Below are positions 25,572-34,722 of a stretch of DNA of 64,000 nt, piece by piece. Source of the DNA: Bradyrhizobium sp. 139 (GTDB taxonomy: Bacteria; Pseudomonadota; Alphaproteobacteria; Rhizobiales; Xanthobacteraceae); contig NZ_JADPKS010000111.1 of the NCBI RefSeq assembly GCF_023074175.1, forward strand, positions 1-64,000, in the 5' to 3' direction. The notes under the pieces are model-generated. The model was given only the letters and a program-made list of their open reading frames with translations, did not search any database and had not been told where the DNA came from. A program made the translations under genes and the position numbers. Each line of letters opens with the position of its first letter. Positions within the stretch are counted from its first letter, which is position 1.

Positions 25572-26153
25572 ATGGCTGCTATCGTGCGACTCATGAAGCG
25601 CACTTCCAACTGGATAGCGACAACCGGCGGTCCTCACCTGCTGATTGCCGATGAACAGCTCCCACATTGGCGGGGCATCGAAGAATGGCGAGATCATAGG
25701 GACCCGACTGACCAAAGCGACTATGCTCGTGCGTGTAGAATAACGACCTGGTTGGGATCAGTCCTCAGCAACGCAGGTAGCGCTGTTGCGCTATCCGGCG
25801 ATGCGGGCGACGTGGCTTGGTACGCAGATGGTCAGGACGACAGAGGCTTTTTCGTTCAATGGCTTGGCGTCGATGACGAAAGACTTATAGAGCCTGCACT
25901 GCACGCGCCGCAGTTGCGGCAGAGCCTTGAGAGCGCGGACGCCGAACGGCTCGAATTTGAGACAGGTCCGTCCGGTGCAATGTGGTTGATAGATGCGTCG
26001 GATCGAGGTGAAGATCTGCGCAGCGGGCATCAGGCACTGGCGCTACGTCCAGGCGGCTATCTCGCCAAAGCCAACTATTACCGCTCTACTGGGCTGGCGA
26101 TTATTGTTCGCGAAATCTGTTGGATCCGGTCGCTTTCGAGCAAAGTCAGTTGA
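25572..26153 (+). CDS. Imm21 family immunity protein, orphan
   Basis: This 193-residue protein resembles the Imm21 family of polymorphic-toxin immunity proteins: SNWIATTGGPHLLIADEQLP then HWRGIEEWRD, DYARACRITTWLGS, and FFVQWLGVDDERLIE. Such proteins bind and block a cognate contact-dependent or secreted toxin in the cytoplasm. No toxin, Rhs, CDI or T6SS gene is near, so this is an orphan that could protect against toxins of neighbours. ATG 25572 has GGCGGA immediately upstream; the later ATG 25593 lacks one. Base composition is lower in GC than core genes nearby. Confidence 0.7.
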   Translation: MAAIVRLMKRTSNWIATTGGPHLLIADEQLPHWRGIEEWRDHRDPTDQSDYARACRITTWLGSVLSNAGSAVALSGDAGDVAWYADGQDDRGFFVQWLGVDDERLIEPALHAPQLRQSLESADAERLEFETGPSGAMWLIDASDRGEDLRSGHQALALRPGGYLAKANYYRSTGLAIIVREICWIRSLSSKVS

Positions 26154-26327
26154 GGGTCAGACGCGCGGTCGGAAGTGACGTGAGCCTCAGCATTTTGGTC
26201 CACGGGGGAGCATCACCGACGTTAACCCTGTCGGCAAATGATTCGCCGCAGGTCGGCAGCCGCCGGCAAAGTTGCCTTATTCGCGCGGAGAATTTTCAGC
26301 GGCACTAACTGAGGTTAGAGGCGCATT

Positions 26328-26801
26328 ATGCTGAGAATGGCGTTGTTGGGCCTCCTCATCCTGTTGAGTGTAGGAGTGCTGTCGGCAATGGAGCTGAGCG
26401 CTCCACCGCGTCGCGCAGTCGCGATCGTCCAGCCGTCTGCGGAGCAGAGCGCAAGCAGCTCTGCTTCGCATGACGCGTTGGCGAAGGCCGATCGCCTCGA
26501 GGTCGCCGCTGTGAGCAGCGCGATGCCGACACAGGCTGCTTCCGCCGAAATTCACGCTGGTCCGCAAGACATCAAGGTCGGTTCGTCCGCGCCGGAACCG
26601 GTCGTCCGTCATCGGCACAATCCGAAGACGATCGCGACCGCCGAACGTCCCAAGCCGAAGCCAACCGATATCAAGGCAACCGTCGTCAAGCGAACGGACA
26701 ATTTTCAGCGTGCAAAGGCCGCCAGCGCGACCGAGCCCTGTCGGCTCAAGGCGTTCGGCGGCTTGCTCAAGGCTTTGAATTTGACCGGCTGCGAAATCTG
26801 A
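26328..26801 (+). CDS. Hypothetical signal-anchored protein
   Basis: This 157-residue protein starts with a hydrophobic segment (MLRMALLGLLILLSVGVLSA) that could be a signal anchor, followed by a low-complexity Ala/Ser/Lys/Pro-rich region (KPKPTDIKATVVK) and a short C-terminal part with two Cys (EPCRLKAFGGLLKALNLTGC). The paired cysteines suggest an exported protein with a disulfide. No family recognised. Clean start after GAGGTTAGAGGCGCATT supports expression. Confidence 0.6.
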   Translation: MLRMALLGLLILLSVGVLSAMELSAPPRRAVAIVQPSAEQSASSSASHDALAKADRLEVAAVSSAMPTQAASAEIHAGPQDIKVGSSAPEPVVRHRHNPKTIATAERPKPKPTDIKATVVKRTDNFQRAKAASATEPCRLKAFGGLLKALNLTGCEI

Positions 26802-26922
26802 GGATTCCACGAGCAGTTCAAGCCCGAGCCTGCTTCCTCCGAGAGGCGCGGCATACCCTGCCGCCATCTTTCCCTCGGCCGACGTCTCGCAAACTCTTCC
26901 GATCATCCATATGTTGCCCCTC

Positions 26923-27945
26923 ATGAAAAAGATCGGATTCCTCTCCTTCGGGCACTGGACGCCCTCGCCGCAGTCGCAGACCCGCTCGGCGGCGGACACG
27001 CTGCTGCAATCCATCGAGCTCGCCGTTGCAGCGGAAGAGCTCGGCGCGGACGGCGCCTATTTCCGCGTGCATCATTTCGCGCGTCAGCTCGCCTCGCCCT
27101 TTCCACTGCTGGCCGCGGTCGGCGCCAGGACCAACAAGATCGAGATCGGCACCGCCGTGATCGACATGCGCTACGAGAACCCGCTTTACATGGTGGAGGA
27201 TGCGGGCTCTGCCGATCTCATCGCCGGCGGGCGGCTGCAGCTCGGCATCAGCCGCGGCTCGCCCGAGCAGGTGATCGATGGCTGGCGCTATTTCGGCTAC
27301 CAACCGGCCGAAGGCCAGAGCGACGCCGACATGGGCCGGAGCCACGCGGAGGTGTTTCTGGACCTGCTGCGTGGCGAAGGTTTTGCAGAGCCCAATCCGC
27401 AGCCGATGTTTCCAAATCCGCCAGGGCGCTTGCGCCTGGAGCCGCATGCGCAAGGCCTGCGCGAGCGGATCTGGTGGGGTGCCGGCTCGAACGCCACGGC
27501 GGTGTGGGCGGCGCAGCTCGGCATGAATTTGCAAAGCTCGACCCTGAAGAACGACGAGACCGGCGAGGCCTTCCATGTGCAGCAGGCCGCCCAGATCCGC
27601 ACTTATCGTGCAGCCTGGAAAGAGGCCGGCCACCCCCGCGAGCCCCGCGTGTCCGTCAGCCGCAGCATCTTCGCGCTGATGAATGATCGCGACCGCGCCT
27701 ATTTCGGCGGCGAACGCGGAGGCGAAGACCAGATCGGCTTCATCGATCCGCGCACCCGCGCGATCTTCGGCCGGAGCTATGCGGCGGAGCCGGATGCGCT
27801 GATCGAGCAGCTCCGGCGGGACGAGGCGATCGCCGAGGCGGACACGTTGCTGTTGACCGTGCCGAACCAGTTGGGCGTGGCTTATTGCGCGCATGCGATC
27901 GAGGCGATCTTGACTCATGTCGCGCCTGCGCTGGGGTGGCGCTGA
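26923..27945 (+). CDS. Luciferase-like (LLM class) flavin-dependent monooxygenase
   Basis: This 340-residue TIM-barrel protein has the bacterial luciferase family pattern: KKIGFLSFGHW, AEELGADGAYFRVHHFA, LLAAVGARTNKIEIGTAVID, RLQLGISRGSPEQV and a C-terminal LLTVPNQLGVAYCAHAIE. It should bind FMNH2 or F420-like cofactor and oxygenate an organic substrate; the substrate cannot be told. ATG 26923 gives MKKIGFL; an ATG four codons earlier is also possible. It stands alone between hypothetical genes. Confidence 0.87.
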   Translation: MKKIGFLSFGHWTPSPQSQTRSAADTLLQSIELAVAAEELGADGAYFRVHHFARQLASPFPLLAAVGARTNKIEIGTAVIDMRYENPLYMVEDAGSADLIAGGRLQLGISRGSPEQVIDGWRYFGYQPAEGQSDADMGRSHAEVFLDLLRGEGFAEPNPQPMFPNPPGRLRLEPHAQGLRERIWWGAGSNATAVWAAQLGMNLQSSTLKNDETGEAFHVQQAAQIRTYRAAWKEAGHPREPRVSVSRSIFALMNDRDRAYFGGERGGEDQIGFIDPRTRAIFGRSYAAEPDALIEQLRRDEAIAEADTLLLTVPNQLGVAYCAHAIEAILTHVAPALGWR

Positions 27946-28275
27946 GGCGAACGGCGAGATGCACCCGCCATACGCCGGGTTCACCCCGTCTTCGTCCCCG
28001 TGATGACGGCGAGCGCCTCGACGAAGCGGTCGAGATCGGACTCCTCGGTGCGCCGGGTTGAGCCGGGTTGAGCCGGTTTGGGCGCTCACCTCGGGCGCCG
28101 AAACACTTCAGACCCACCGGCAAACGAGATCAGCCACATGGATGTGCTCGATCGAATGAACTGTTATCGTTGGATTGCGACCAATAGCCTATAGCCGGCA
28201 TGATGCCGGGGGAAGTTCTTACTGATCTCATCGACGATGTCGTTCGAACGATTGCTTGAAGATTGAAGGGCGTCA
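27946..28275. other. 330-bp gap with a gene-tail remnant and short repeats
   Basis: On the minus strand 27981-28049 reads TEESDLDRFVEALAVITG then TKTG and stop, like the C-terminal tail of a PLP-dependent aminotransferase, with nothing recognisable upstream. A 10-nt unit CGGGTTGAGC is repeated in tandem near 28053-28072. A small palindrome CCGGCAT-G-ATGCCGG lies near 28196-28210. No intact gene is seen. Confidence 0.4.
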
Positions 28276-28452
28276 ATGCGCGTAGACGCTTCAAAGCTCA
28301 GGATGCTCAGTGTCGCCATTTGGATCCTGCTGCTGCCTTGCCTGTTCTACACTTTGTATCGCAACTACCGATCGCTCGACGCGTGTCGATTCCAGCAGAT
28401 CGAGTTGGAGACCCTCGATGCCAGGGTTCGGGAGCAGGGAAATAGCGGATGA
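28276..28452 (+). CDS. Small single-span membrane protein, first of a coupled pair
   Basis: This 58-residue protein (MRVDASKLRM then LSVAIWILLLPCLFYTLY) has one N-terminal transmembrane helix and a short soluble tail, RNYRSLDACRFQQIELETLD. GAAGGG lies five to six bases upstream of ATG 28276. Its stop overlaps the start of the next gene (ATGA), and both proteins share the pattern helix, then Y-x-NY-x-S, then DAC, suggesting duplication. No family recognised. The cysteine after the helix would lie just outside the membrane. Confidence 0.6.
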   Translation: MRVDASKLRMLSVAIWILLLPCLFYTLYRNYRSLDACRFQQIELETLDARVREQGNSG

Positions 28453-28652
28453 GCAATATCGCGAACGCAGCTCCAAACAACATGAGGTATCGCCTCTTTA
28501 TGGGTGCGGTTGGTGTCCTAATGTTGGGCTGGACGATCGCTTACGGGTACGCGAACTATCAAAGTGACGCATGCCTGAAGAGCGCCAATACCCGTGTCGA
28601 GAGCATCAGGACGCACATGGCGCCCGGGACCACAGCGAAACAAGAAAGATAA
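28449..28652 (+). CDS. Small single-span membrane protein, second of a coupled pair
   Basis: This 67-residue protein has a transmembrane segment (LFMGAVGVLMLGWTIAYGY) then ANYQSDACLKSANTRVESIR, paralleling the NYRSLDAC segment of the preceding protein. It overlaps that gene by 4 nt (ATGA). A shared function as a membrane pair is inferred from coupling and similarity. The C-terminus is basic (KQER). Family unknown. Confidence 0.6.
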   Translation: MSNIANAAPNNMRYRLFMGAVGVLMLGWTIAYGYANYQSDACLKSANTRVESIRTHMAPGTTAKQER

Positions 28653-28856
28653 GCCGAGAAGATTGCCCGGCCCGCCCGGCTACACTTCTGTCATCGCCCC
28701 ATCTAGCGTCATTGCGCCTGTTTGCGTGTGAAGCAGATTACAGGCGATGGTGCGTGCTGCGCCTCAGGCACAAGGCGTACATGCTTTGAACCTTGCCAGG
28801 CGTAGCGCACCACGCCCTTGCCGGCATGGCTGCGGGACTGCCGGAGTGACGGAAGC

Positions 28857-30425
28857 TCAGGTCGCGGGCTGATAGCGCGTGAGCGACTGGGGCTCCGCAT
28901 CGCGGTTGACGACCGCCTGCATCCTGATCCGGCTTCCGATCACCAACCCGGTGAGCGAGAGCATGAGCCCCAGCGCCGGCGGCGCGAACAGGGCCTCTTC
29001 CTGAAACAGGCCGTTGAGCAGCACCACCATCACGCCGAAGCCTGCGAGGCCCTGCGTCAGATATCCGGATGACGCATAGAGGCGCCAGGCCTTGAGGGCC
29101 ATCGCGAAATAAAAGCCGAGCGGCACGAGGGCGGCGACGCCCATCTGGTACAGCAGCACGCCGATCGCGCTCTCGACCGCGCCATCGATCGTTCCGGCCT
29201 GCTGCGCGGCGCTCCAGTCGATCGAGAAATAGCTGTCCGACAGGTTTCCGCCGATGCCGAGACCGCGGCCAAGCGGCTTCTCGAAAAATCCGTTCAAGCC
29301 GCCCATGAGGCCGATGACGTGATAGTCGCCGATCTGCAAGCCAACACGGATCGCGGCAATTGCAAACACGATCAAGGCCACGAAGCCAAGCAATAGCGTC
29401 ACCACAGCGCCGAGCAGTCGGGTCGACGCCCAGGCTGCGGCCACGAACACCACCACGATGAGCGCTCCCTTCACGCTGCAAACGATCAGGAGAGGCAGCG
29501 CAACGAGAGCCAGGAACGGACGCCCCACCGAAAACAGAAACAGCCCAAAAAAAGCGATCCCGTACGCGAAGCTGATCGGGTGCATATTCGGTCCGTGGAT
29601 GCGAAGGATCTTCGACAGCCCGAACCCTTCGAGCAGGGGCGTATTGAGAAAGTCGAAGCTGAAACGATCCTTCAGATCGACCGGCACGTTGCCGGTCGCG
29701 CGCATCTCGGCTTCCCAGACGCCAGAACGGGTCGCCTTGAGCTCGTCGAAACCCCAGAACGTGTAGCCATTCGTGATGGCCAGCCAGAAATCCCGGAACG
29801 CAAACTCGATGTATCCGCACAGAATCAGAATAGCCCCAAGCGTCACCAGGAACGGCGTGGCGCGGACCTCATAGGTCGCGGCCGTCAGCAGCGAGAGCTG
29901 AAACAGGAACAGCGGCAGCACGATATTGCGCAAATAGACCGTTGCCGCCTGGCCATCCTGGACGAAGCCGATCGCGAAATACAACGACACCACGGCGAGG
30001 GTCACGACACCCCAGCGCATGATCTGATTCACTTCGGCCGACCGGTTCCTCTGGCCGAACACGTGCAGTCCAAATGTCGTCAGCCACATCACGGAGCAGA
30101 CGAGGAAATTATAGCCCTTGATGAAGTCCAGATCGGACGGGACCGAAATGAGAGGCGACAGGATCGAGACGAACAGGTTCTGGAAGAACAGGACGAAGAT
30201 CGCGATGGGCGGCGCGTAGGTCGGAACCGCAAGGACGACGGCGATGCCGATGAGGATCTCGACGACAATGGCCAGAACCGGACTGGCCACGTGCAGGACC
30301 GGAGCAAAGGCGATCGACGCGACGGCAATGCAGATCGTCGGGATCAGCTCGCGCAAGGGCGAAGGCGATGGCCCGAAAATGCCGGCCTGTACGGCCTGAT
30401 ACTGCGGTGCGTACCCACCACTCAT
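28857..30425 (-). CDS. Wzy/O-antigen ligase-like polysaccharide polymerase
   Basis: This 522-residue protein has 11-13 predicted transmembrane helices and a long loop (about residues 215-275) with Trp/Arg-rich GFDELKATRSGVWEAEM, followed by KILRIHGPNMHPISFAYGI, a layout typical of O-antigen ligase/Wzy enzymes. It should polymerise lipid-linked repeat units at the periplasmic face of the inner membrane. AAAGGA sits about seven bases before ATG 30425. It is the last gene of an operon with the GH5 and ExoP-like genes. Confidence 0.8.
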   Translation of the reverse strand: MSGGYAPQYQAVQAGIFGPSPSPLRELIPTICIAVASIAFAPVLHVASPVLAIVVEILIGIAVVLAVPTYAPPIAIFVLFFQNLFVSILSPLISVPSDLDFIKGYNFLVCSVMWLTTFGLHVFGQRNRSAEVNQIMRWGVVTLAVVSLYFAIGFVQDGQAATVYLRNIVLPLFLFQLSLLTAATYEVRATPFLVTLGAILILCGYIEFAFRDFWLAITNGYTFWGFDELKATRSGVWEAEMRATGNVPVDLKDRFSFDFLNTPLLEGFGLSKILRIHGPNMHPISFAYGIAFFGLFLFSVGRPFLALVALPLLIVCSVKGALIVVVFVAAAWASTRLLGAVVTLLLGFVALIVFAIAAIRVGLQIGDYHVIGLMGGLNGFFEKPLGRGLGIGGNLSDSYFSIDWSAAQQAGTIDGAVESAIGVLLYQMGVAALVPLGFYFAMALKAWRLYASSGYLTQGLAGFGVMVVLLNGLFQEEALFAPPALGLMLSLTGLVIGSRIRMQAVVNRDAEPQSLTRYQPAT

Positions 30426-30506
30426 AAATCGTCCTTTGGCCTCGCGCGGGTCACGATAGCGGCGGGATGTGTAAGGATTCGTTAACGATAGCGCAGTGGC
30501 GCGAGG

Positions 30507-31661
30507 TCAGCGCCTGCCCGGCCTGGTTGCGCCCAGTAGCGCCCGCATCACGTCGGGATCGGGCCTGCCCGTGCTGCTGTCGAGAAGGCCGAATCCCTGC
30601 GCCAGCTCCCAATTCGCCCAGCCCCAGCAATGCTCCCTGGCATAAGAGGTCACCGACGACAGCCAGCGCAACCGGCTGTCCCGGGGCGCGCCGGCTTTCA
30701 ACACGCCAAACTCGTTGACGATAATCGGCCGCGAGAACTGCTGCTGCCACGCGACGGCGGGCTCAAGCCAGCGATCGACGCCCGGCTTGTCCTTGGCCGC
30801 GGCAATCGCCGTGTCGAGCATGCCGAGCGCCTTCGTTGCATTCCTGTCCCGCAAATCCTGGCGGAGCGCCTGAACGGCGGGATCGCCGGCATTGATCGGG
30901 TAAGGCAGCCCTGTGATGTCGTGAAGCGGATCCTGCTCATCCCAGTGGGCTTGATGGGTGAACACCATGGGATCATAAACGTGGATCGCATAGACGACGT
31001 TCGGATCCGGCAACGGGCGGAATCGTGGCAGCGAATCCGCGCGCTGCCAGTTGACCGGACCGACAATCAGGGTGGTGGCGGGAAGCAATTGGCGAACGAA
31101 GGCGGCGAGCGCTTCGGCCTCCCTTTGCCACCTGCCGGCCTCGACATCGGGCTCATTGAGCAGCTCGGCGAAGACGCGATCGGCCGGATAGGGCCGGATG
31201 ATCCGGGCAAGACTGCTCCATGCGTCCTCCATCTCGCGCAGCGATGCGTCAGGATCGTCCTTGTGCAGGCGATTGAAACGTTCGCCGGGATGAAGATCGA
31301 CTGATATGGCGTAGCCGAGCGAGATGAGCTGCTTCAACGCCTTGTCGAGCGCCCGCAGCGTCTGGTCGCGTTCCGCCTGGGAGGCGAAACGAAGCATCAC
31401 GCGCTCGGCGGGCACCGGCAACCGGACATGGCTCATTCCCGCCTTGCGAAGCTGCTGCAGCAACTCCCGGCTTGGCGGCGTGGACGCCTGACCGTTGATC
31501 CAGCCATCGGCGTTGAAGCCGCGCGACAGTGCGGCAAGCCTCTCCGGCGCGACCGTCTGCGGCAAAGCCACACAGGTGTCAGCCTGTGCCGGCGGGCCAA
31601 ATGACATCGACAGGACCATCGCCGCGACGAAAAGACAGCCGCGCGGCGCTGCCCTTGTCAA
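30507..31661 (-). CDS. Secreted glycoside hydrolase family 5 protein
   Basis: This 384-residue protein has an N-terminal signal (ending near PPAQADTC) and a GH5-type barrel: HVRLPVPAERV, acid/base Glu in ELLNEPDV, IHVYDPMVFTHQ, and nucleophile Glu in VNEFGVL, with GWANWELAQGFGL near the end. It probably trims beta-glucan or the exopolysaccharide made by this locus. Start codon TTG at 31661 overlaps the ExoP-like stop (TTGA), implying coupling. An internal ATG 14 codons later would remove the basic n-region, so TTG is preferred. Confidence 0.85.
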   Translation of the reverse strand: MTRAAPRGCLFVAAMVLSMSFGPPAQADTCVALPQTVAPERLAALSRGFNADGWINGQASTPPSRELLQQLRKAGMSHVRLPVPAERVMLRFASQAERDQTLRALDKALKQLISLGYAISVDLHPGERFNRLHKDDPDASLREMEDAWSSLARIIRPYPADRVFAELLNEPDVEAGRWQREAEALAAFVRQLLPATTLIVGPVNWQRADSLPRFRPLPDPNVVYAIHVYDPMVFTHQAHWDEQDPLHDITGLPYPINAGDPAVQALRQDLRDRNATKALGMLDTAIAAAKDKPGVDRWLEPAVAWQQQFSRPIIVNEFGVLKAGAPRDSRLRWLSSVTSYAREHCWGWANWELAQGFGLLDSSTGRPDPDVMRALLGATRPGRR

Positions 31662-33796
31662 ACCGCCAGCCCCATGGCGCCGCCGTCGGAATTGGGTGCT
31701 GCCGAGTTCGACGGCGCATGATTGACGACGAGACCGGTCGGCACGGTACCGTATCGCGAAAGTGCAGCGGTGACCCGCCGCATCGCCGCCGAACCGAGCT
31801 CGCCGGCGCGAACCACCGGGATGATCAGATCCGCGTGCGCGGCCAGCGCGATGGCGTCAGGCTGCAAGGCGAGATTGGTCGCATGAACGATGATCAAATC
31901 GAACTCCGAACGAAGATCGTCCTCGGGCCTGGCATCGGCTTTTCTGCCGGCGCTCAGCAGCTCGTCGATCGACTGAAGTCCTGCCGTGGTCGCGCCGTCC
32001 TGCCATTCGGTCACCGGCGGCTGGCTACCGCCGAACTCCGACTGGAGCCGGATCAGCACACTCATCATGCCCCGATTCACCGCCGCCCGATTCAGCGAGC
32101 GCGCAACGGCGTTGCCGCCGGCGCTTTTGCCGACCGACAACACGAGGACGATCTTGCAGCCACGCACCGGCGCGCGATCGATTCTCTCGAGAAGCGGACG
32201 CAGATAGGCGCCGAGATCGACCTCGGCCGTCGCGGCGATCGGCCTTTGCCACACAGTGTTGGCGACGGCGCCGGGCGCCAGATCGGGGATGCGGGCCCAG
32301 ACAGGCAGGTTCGGCATCGCCTCGGGTCGGCGCGCGGCCGGAGCCGGCCGCTGGAGTTGCGCGTCCGCCGCTTCCGCAGGAGCTTGAGCGCGAGCCTCAG
32401 CAGGCGCAGGCCTGTCGGACACGCTCGTCATCGCCGCAACTGCGGCCGTCGAGGTCAGGATCGAACCGATCGCGAGCGCCGCGAGCAGCAAGGCGAGCGG
32501 CGGACGGGTCGAGCGCAGCGGAGGAATGGCGGGCGAGGCGATCTTGGTCTGGGAGCTTTGCAGCTGCCGCTGTTCGTTGGTGGTCTTGAACCTCGACAGG
32601 AACTGCTCATAAATGTTCTTGTTGGCATCGGCATCGCGCTGCAGCTCCTGCAGCTTCACCAGCGCCTGACCGTCGACCAGCATCTGCGTCTCGACCGCCC
32701 TGAGCTGCTTTTCCAGCGCGTTTTGCTGCTCCAGCTGAGCCTCATATTCGGACTTCGCCGTGTCGATGTTCTTCTTCCGCTCGAGCTCGATCTGCCTGTT
32801 GAGATCAGCCAGCTGGCTGGAGGAGATCGCGAGGTCGGGATGGCGGTCGCCGTACACCGCTCTCTTCTGCGCGATCTGATCGTTCAGGGTCGAGCGCTGC
32901 GCGCGCAGCATGCTCAGGAGGTCCTGCTTCACGGGACCTTCGACATTGGCCTTGAGATCGCGTTGCACCTGCTCGTAACGCGCCTTGGCTTCCTCGGTGC
33001 GAAGACGAGCGGCGGAGACCTGCTGATTGAGATCAGTTACCCGCAACTGCTGGGTCGTGGAATCTTTTCCGGCATTGAGGATCTTGTGCTCAAGCCTGAA
33101 GGCCGCGACGGCGTCTTCCGACGCGCGCAGGCGCTCGTTCAGCGTCTTCAGCCGGTCCTTGAGCCAGTCGGCCGCCTCGTCCGTAGCCTCGGTGCGGACA
33201 CGGCCCTGGCTGGCGACGAACGCCTCGGCGGTGGCATTGGCGTAATACGCCGCCCGGCCCGCACTGTTCGAGGTGAATGAAATGGCAATGACGTAGGTCA
33301 GTCCGCGGCGCGAGATATCGAGACGGCTGCGGAATTTTTCGAGCAGGCGCGTCATGTCGGTATGACCGCCCGCGATGTCCTCGTCGTCGGCGATCTTGAG
33401 CTGCTCGATCAGCGGCCGGAGAAAGCCGTCCGATTTGGCGATCTCGATCTGGCTCTGAAGCGCTGCGGCATCCTGGCCGATGCCCGGCAGCACGTCCTGA
33501 TCCGAGGTCACGCGCAGTTCGCGGGGATCGACGACGACCAGGGCCGTCGCGGCAAAGCGGACCGGCAGAACCATCAGGACTATGATTCCCACCGCGAACA
33601 GCGCCAATGCCAGCGTCAGGATGCGCCGGCCATTCTCGCGCAGGAAAGAGAGCACACCGGCGGCGGTCAGCGATCCCATGATCAGTGCCGGGCCGCTACT
33701 GTCAGGCTTCGGCGTTGCAGCCCGCGGCGCTTCCCACGAAGCCGCAGGCTCCGTCGGGGCGATGCTTCGCGGAGATGCGCGGCTACCAAACGCCAT
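31658..33796 (-). CDS. ExoP/Wzc-like polysaccharide co-polymerase with degenerate ATPase
   Basis: This 712-residue protein has a Pro-rich leader, TM1 near 60-80 (ILTLALALFAVGIIVLMVL), a Wzz domain with VDPRELRVTSDQD, long coiled coils (about 200-400), TM2 near 445-470 and a C-terminal BY-kinase-like domain. Where Walker A should be GxGKST, this reads VLSVGKSAGGNAVARSLN, and the Asp of Walker B is in EFDLIIVHATN. No Tyr cluster follows. It probably sets chain length without kinase activity. ATG 33796 is chosen over a TTG seven codons upstream. It heads the EPS operon. Confidence 0.82.
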   Translation of the reverse strand: MAFGSRASPRSIAPTEPAASWEAPRAATPKPDSSGPALIMGSLTAAGVLSFLRENGRRILTLALALFAVGIIVLMVLPVRFAATALVVVDPRELRVTSDQDVLPGIGQDAAALQSQIEIAKSDGFLRPLIEQLKIADDEDIAGGHTDMTRLLEKFRSRLDISRRGLTYVIAISFTSNSAGRAAYYANATAEAFVASQGRVRTEATDEAADWLKDRLKTLNERLRASEDAVAAFRLEHKILNAGKDSTTQQLRVTDLNQQVSAARLRTEEAKARYEQVQRDLKANVEGPVKQDLLSMLRAQRSTLNDQIAQKRAVYGDRHPDLAISSSQLADLNRQIELERKKNIDTAKSEYEAQLEQQNALEKQLRAVETQMLVDGQALVKLQELQRDADANKNIYEQFLSRFKTTNEQRQLQSSQTKIASPAIPPLRSTRPPLALLLAALAIGSILTSTAAVAAMTSVSDRPAPAEARAQAPAEAADAQLQRPAPAARRPEAMPNLPVWARIPDLAPGAVANTVWQRPIAATAEVDLGAYLRPLLERIDRAPVRGCKIVLVLSVGKSAGGNAVARSLNRAAVNRGMMSVLIRLQSEFGGSQPPVTEWQDGATTAGLQSIDELLSAGRKADARPEDDLRSEFDLIIVHATNLALQPDAIALAAHADLIIPVVRAGELGSAAMRRVTAALSRYGTVPTGLVVNHAPSNSAAPNSDGGAMGLAV

Positions 33797-33991
33797 AGGA
33801 ATTGGACTCGAAATCAACTGACAGCCACGGTACGGAGGCTTGCTGCACCGTAAATATCCATGGTTAACCGGCGGTTACGGCCGTCGCGGCGAAGCCGCCA
33901 TGCTGCCGCGTCCGCCCAAGCGATCCGGCCGGATAACCAGCGAGGGACCGATGGCTGTCTCGGGAAAATGGCAAATGGCGCTCGCGGGCAA

Positions 33992-34027
33992 GGCAGGTTG
34001 CGAAGCAGGTTGCAAGGCAGGTTAGAG
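33992..34027. repeat. Three 12-bp tandem repeats at the end of the LysR remnant
   Basis: Units GGCAGGTTGCGA, AGCAGGTTGCAA and GGCAGGTTAGAG follow one another exactly. The third includes the stop codon of the LysR-type remnant. Origin by slippage is likely; no function seen. Confidence 0.6.
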
Positions 34028-34717
34028 GCGCTCGTTTCGCAATCGGTCCGCCAGGACATCTATGAACGCGCGCGTCTTCGCGACTGGCATGCGCGTCGGT
34101 CGAAAGACCGCATGGATCGGAAGTTTGGAGACCTCGAACTCTTCCAGGACGAGTTCAATCAAGCCTTGATCGAGCAGGCTGCGGATTTGCCAGAGCGGCG
34201 CCAGGCCCAGGCCGAGGCCGCCCAGCACGACGGCCGCCGTCGCGGCGACGCTGTCCGTCCGAAAGCGTCCGTTCACCCGCACCAGCCGGCGCTGGCGGCC
34301 GATGCGGAACGGCCAAGGCTCGGGGTGTCCGTCGGCGACGCGGACAACGCATTCATGTCGGGTGAGGTCGCAAGGATGCCGGGGGCGGCCGTTGCCGGCA
34401 AAATATGCCGGCGCACCGAACGCGACGACGCGAAGCTCGCCAAGCCGCCGGGCCTTCAGCGTCGAATCCGCCAGATGCCTGATGCGCACCGCCACGTCGA
34501 GGTCGTCATCAATCAGATTCACGTCGCGATCGGACGGCTTCAGCTCGACCTCGACCTGCGGATGGCGCTTCATGAAATCGCAAATCGCAGGCGCCACATG
34601 GACGGCGGCGAACTGGACGGGCGCGCCAATGCGAATAACGCCCGATAGATCGGCGCGCTTGTTGGCGGCTTCCTGCTTTGCATCCGCAATGTCGGCCAAG
34701 GCAGGCTTGATCCGCAC
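34022..34717 (-). pseudogene. LysR-type regulator lacking its DNA-binding domain
   Basis: About 231 codons encode the linker and effector domain of a LysR regulator: KPALADIADAKQEAANKRAD, LSGVIRIGAPVQFAAVHVAP, the DLDVAVRIRHLADSTLKARRL block and C-terminal LDQGLIELVLEEFEVSKLPI. The first 65-70 residues (helix-turn-helix) are missing; an in-frame stop lies just upstream of the remaining part, and unrelated sequence follows. A LysR protein without the HTH cannot act normally. The break is at about 34715, beside the break in the oxidoreductase fragment on the other strand. Confidence 0.8.
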
Positions 34718-34722
34718 GTCGG

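Noticed and set aside
28653..28856. Minus-strand frame past the end of the Wzy-like gene
   Set aside because: Short, without a ribosome-binding site or recognisable sequence; left unannotated.
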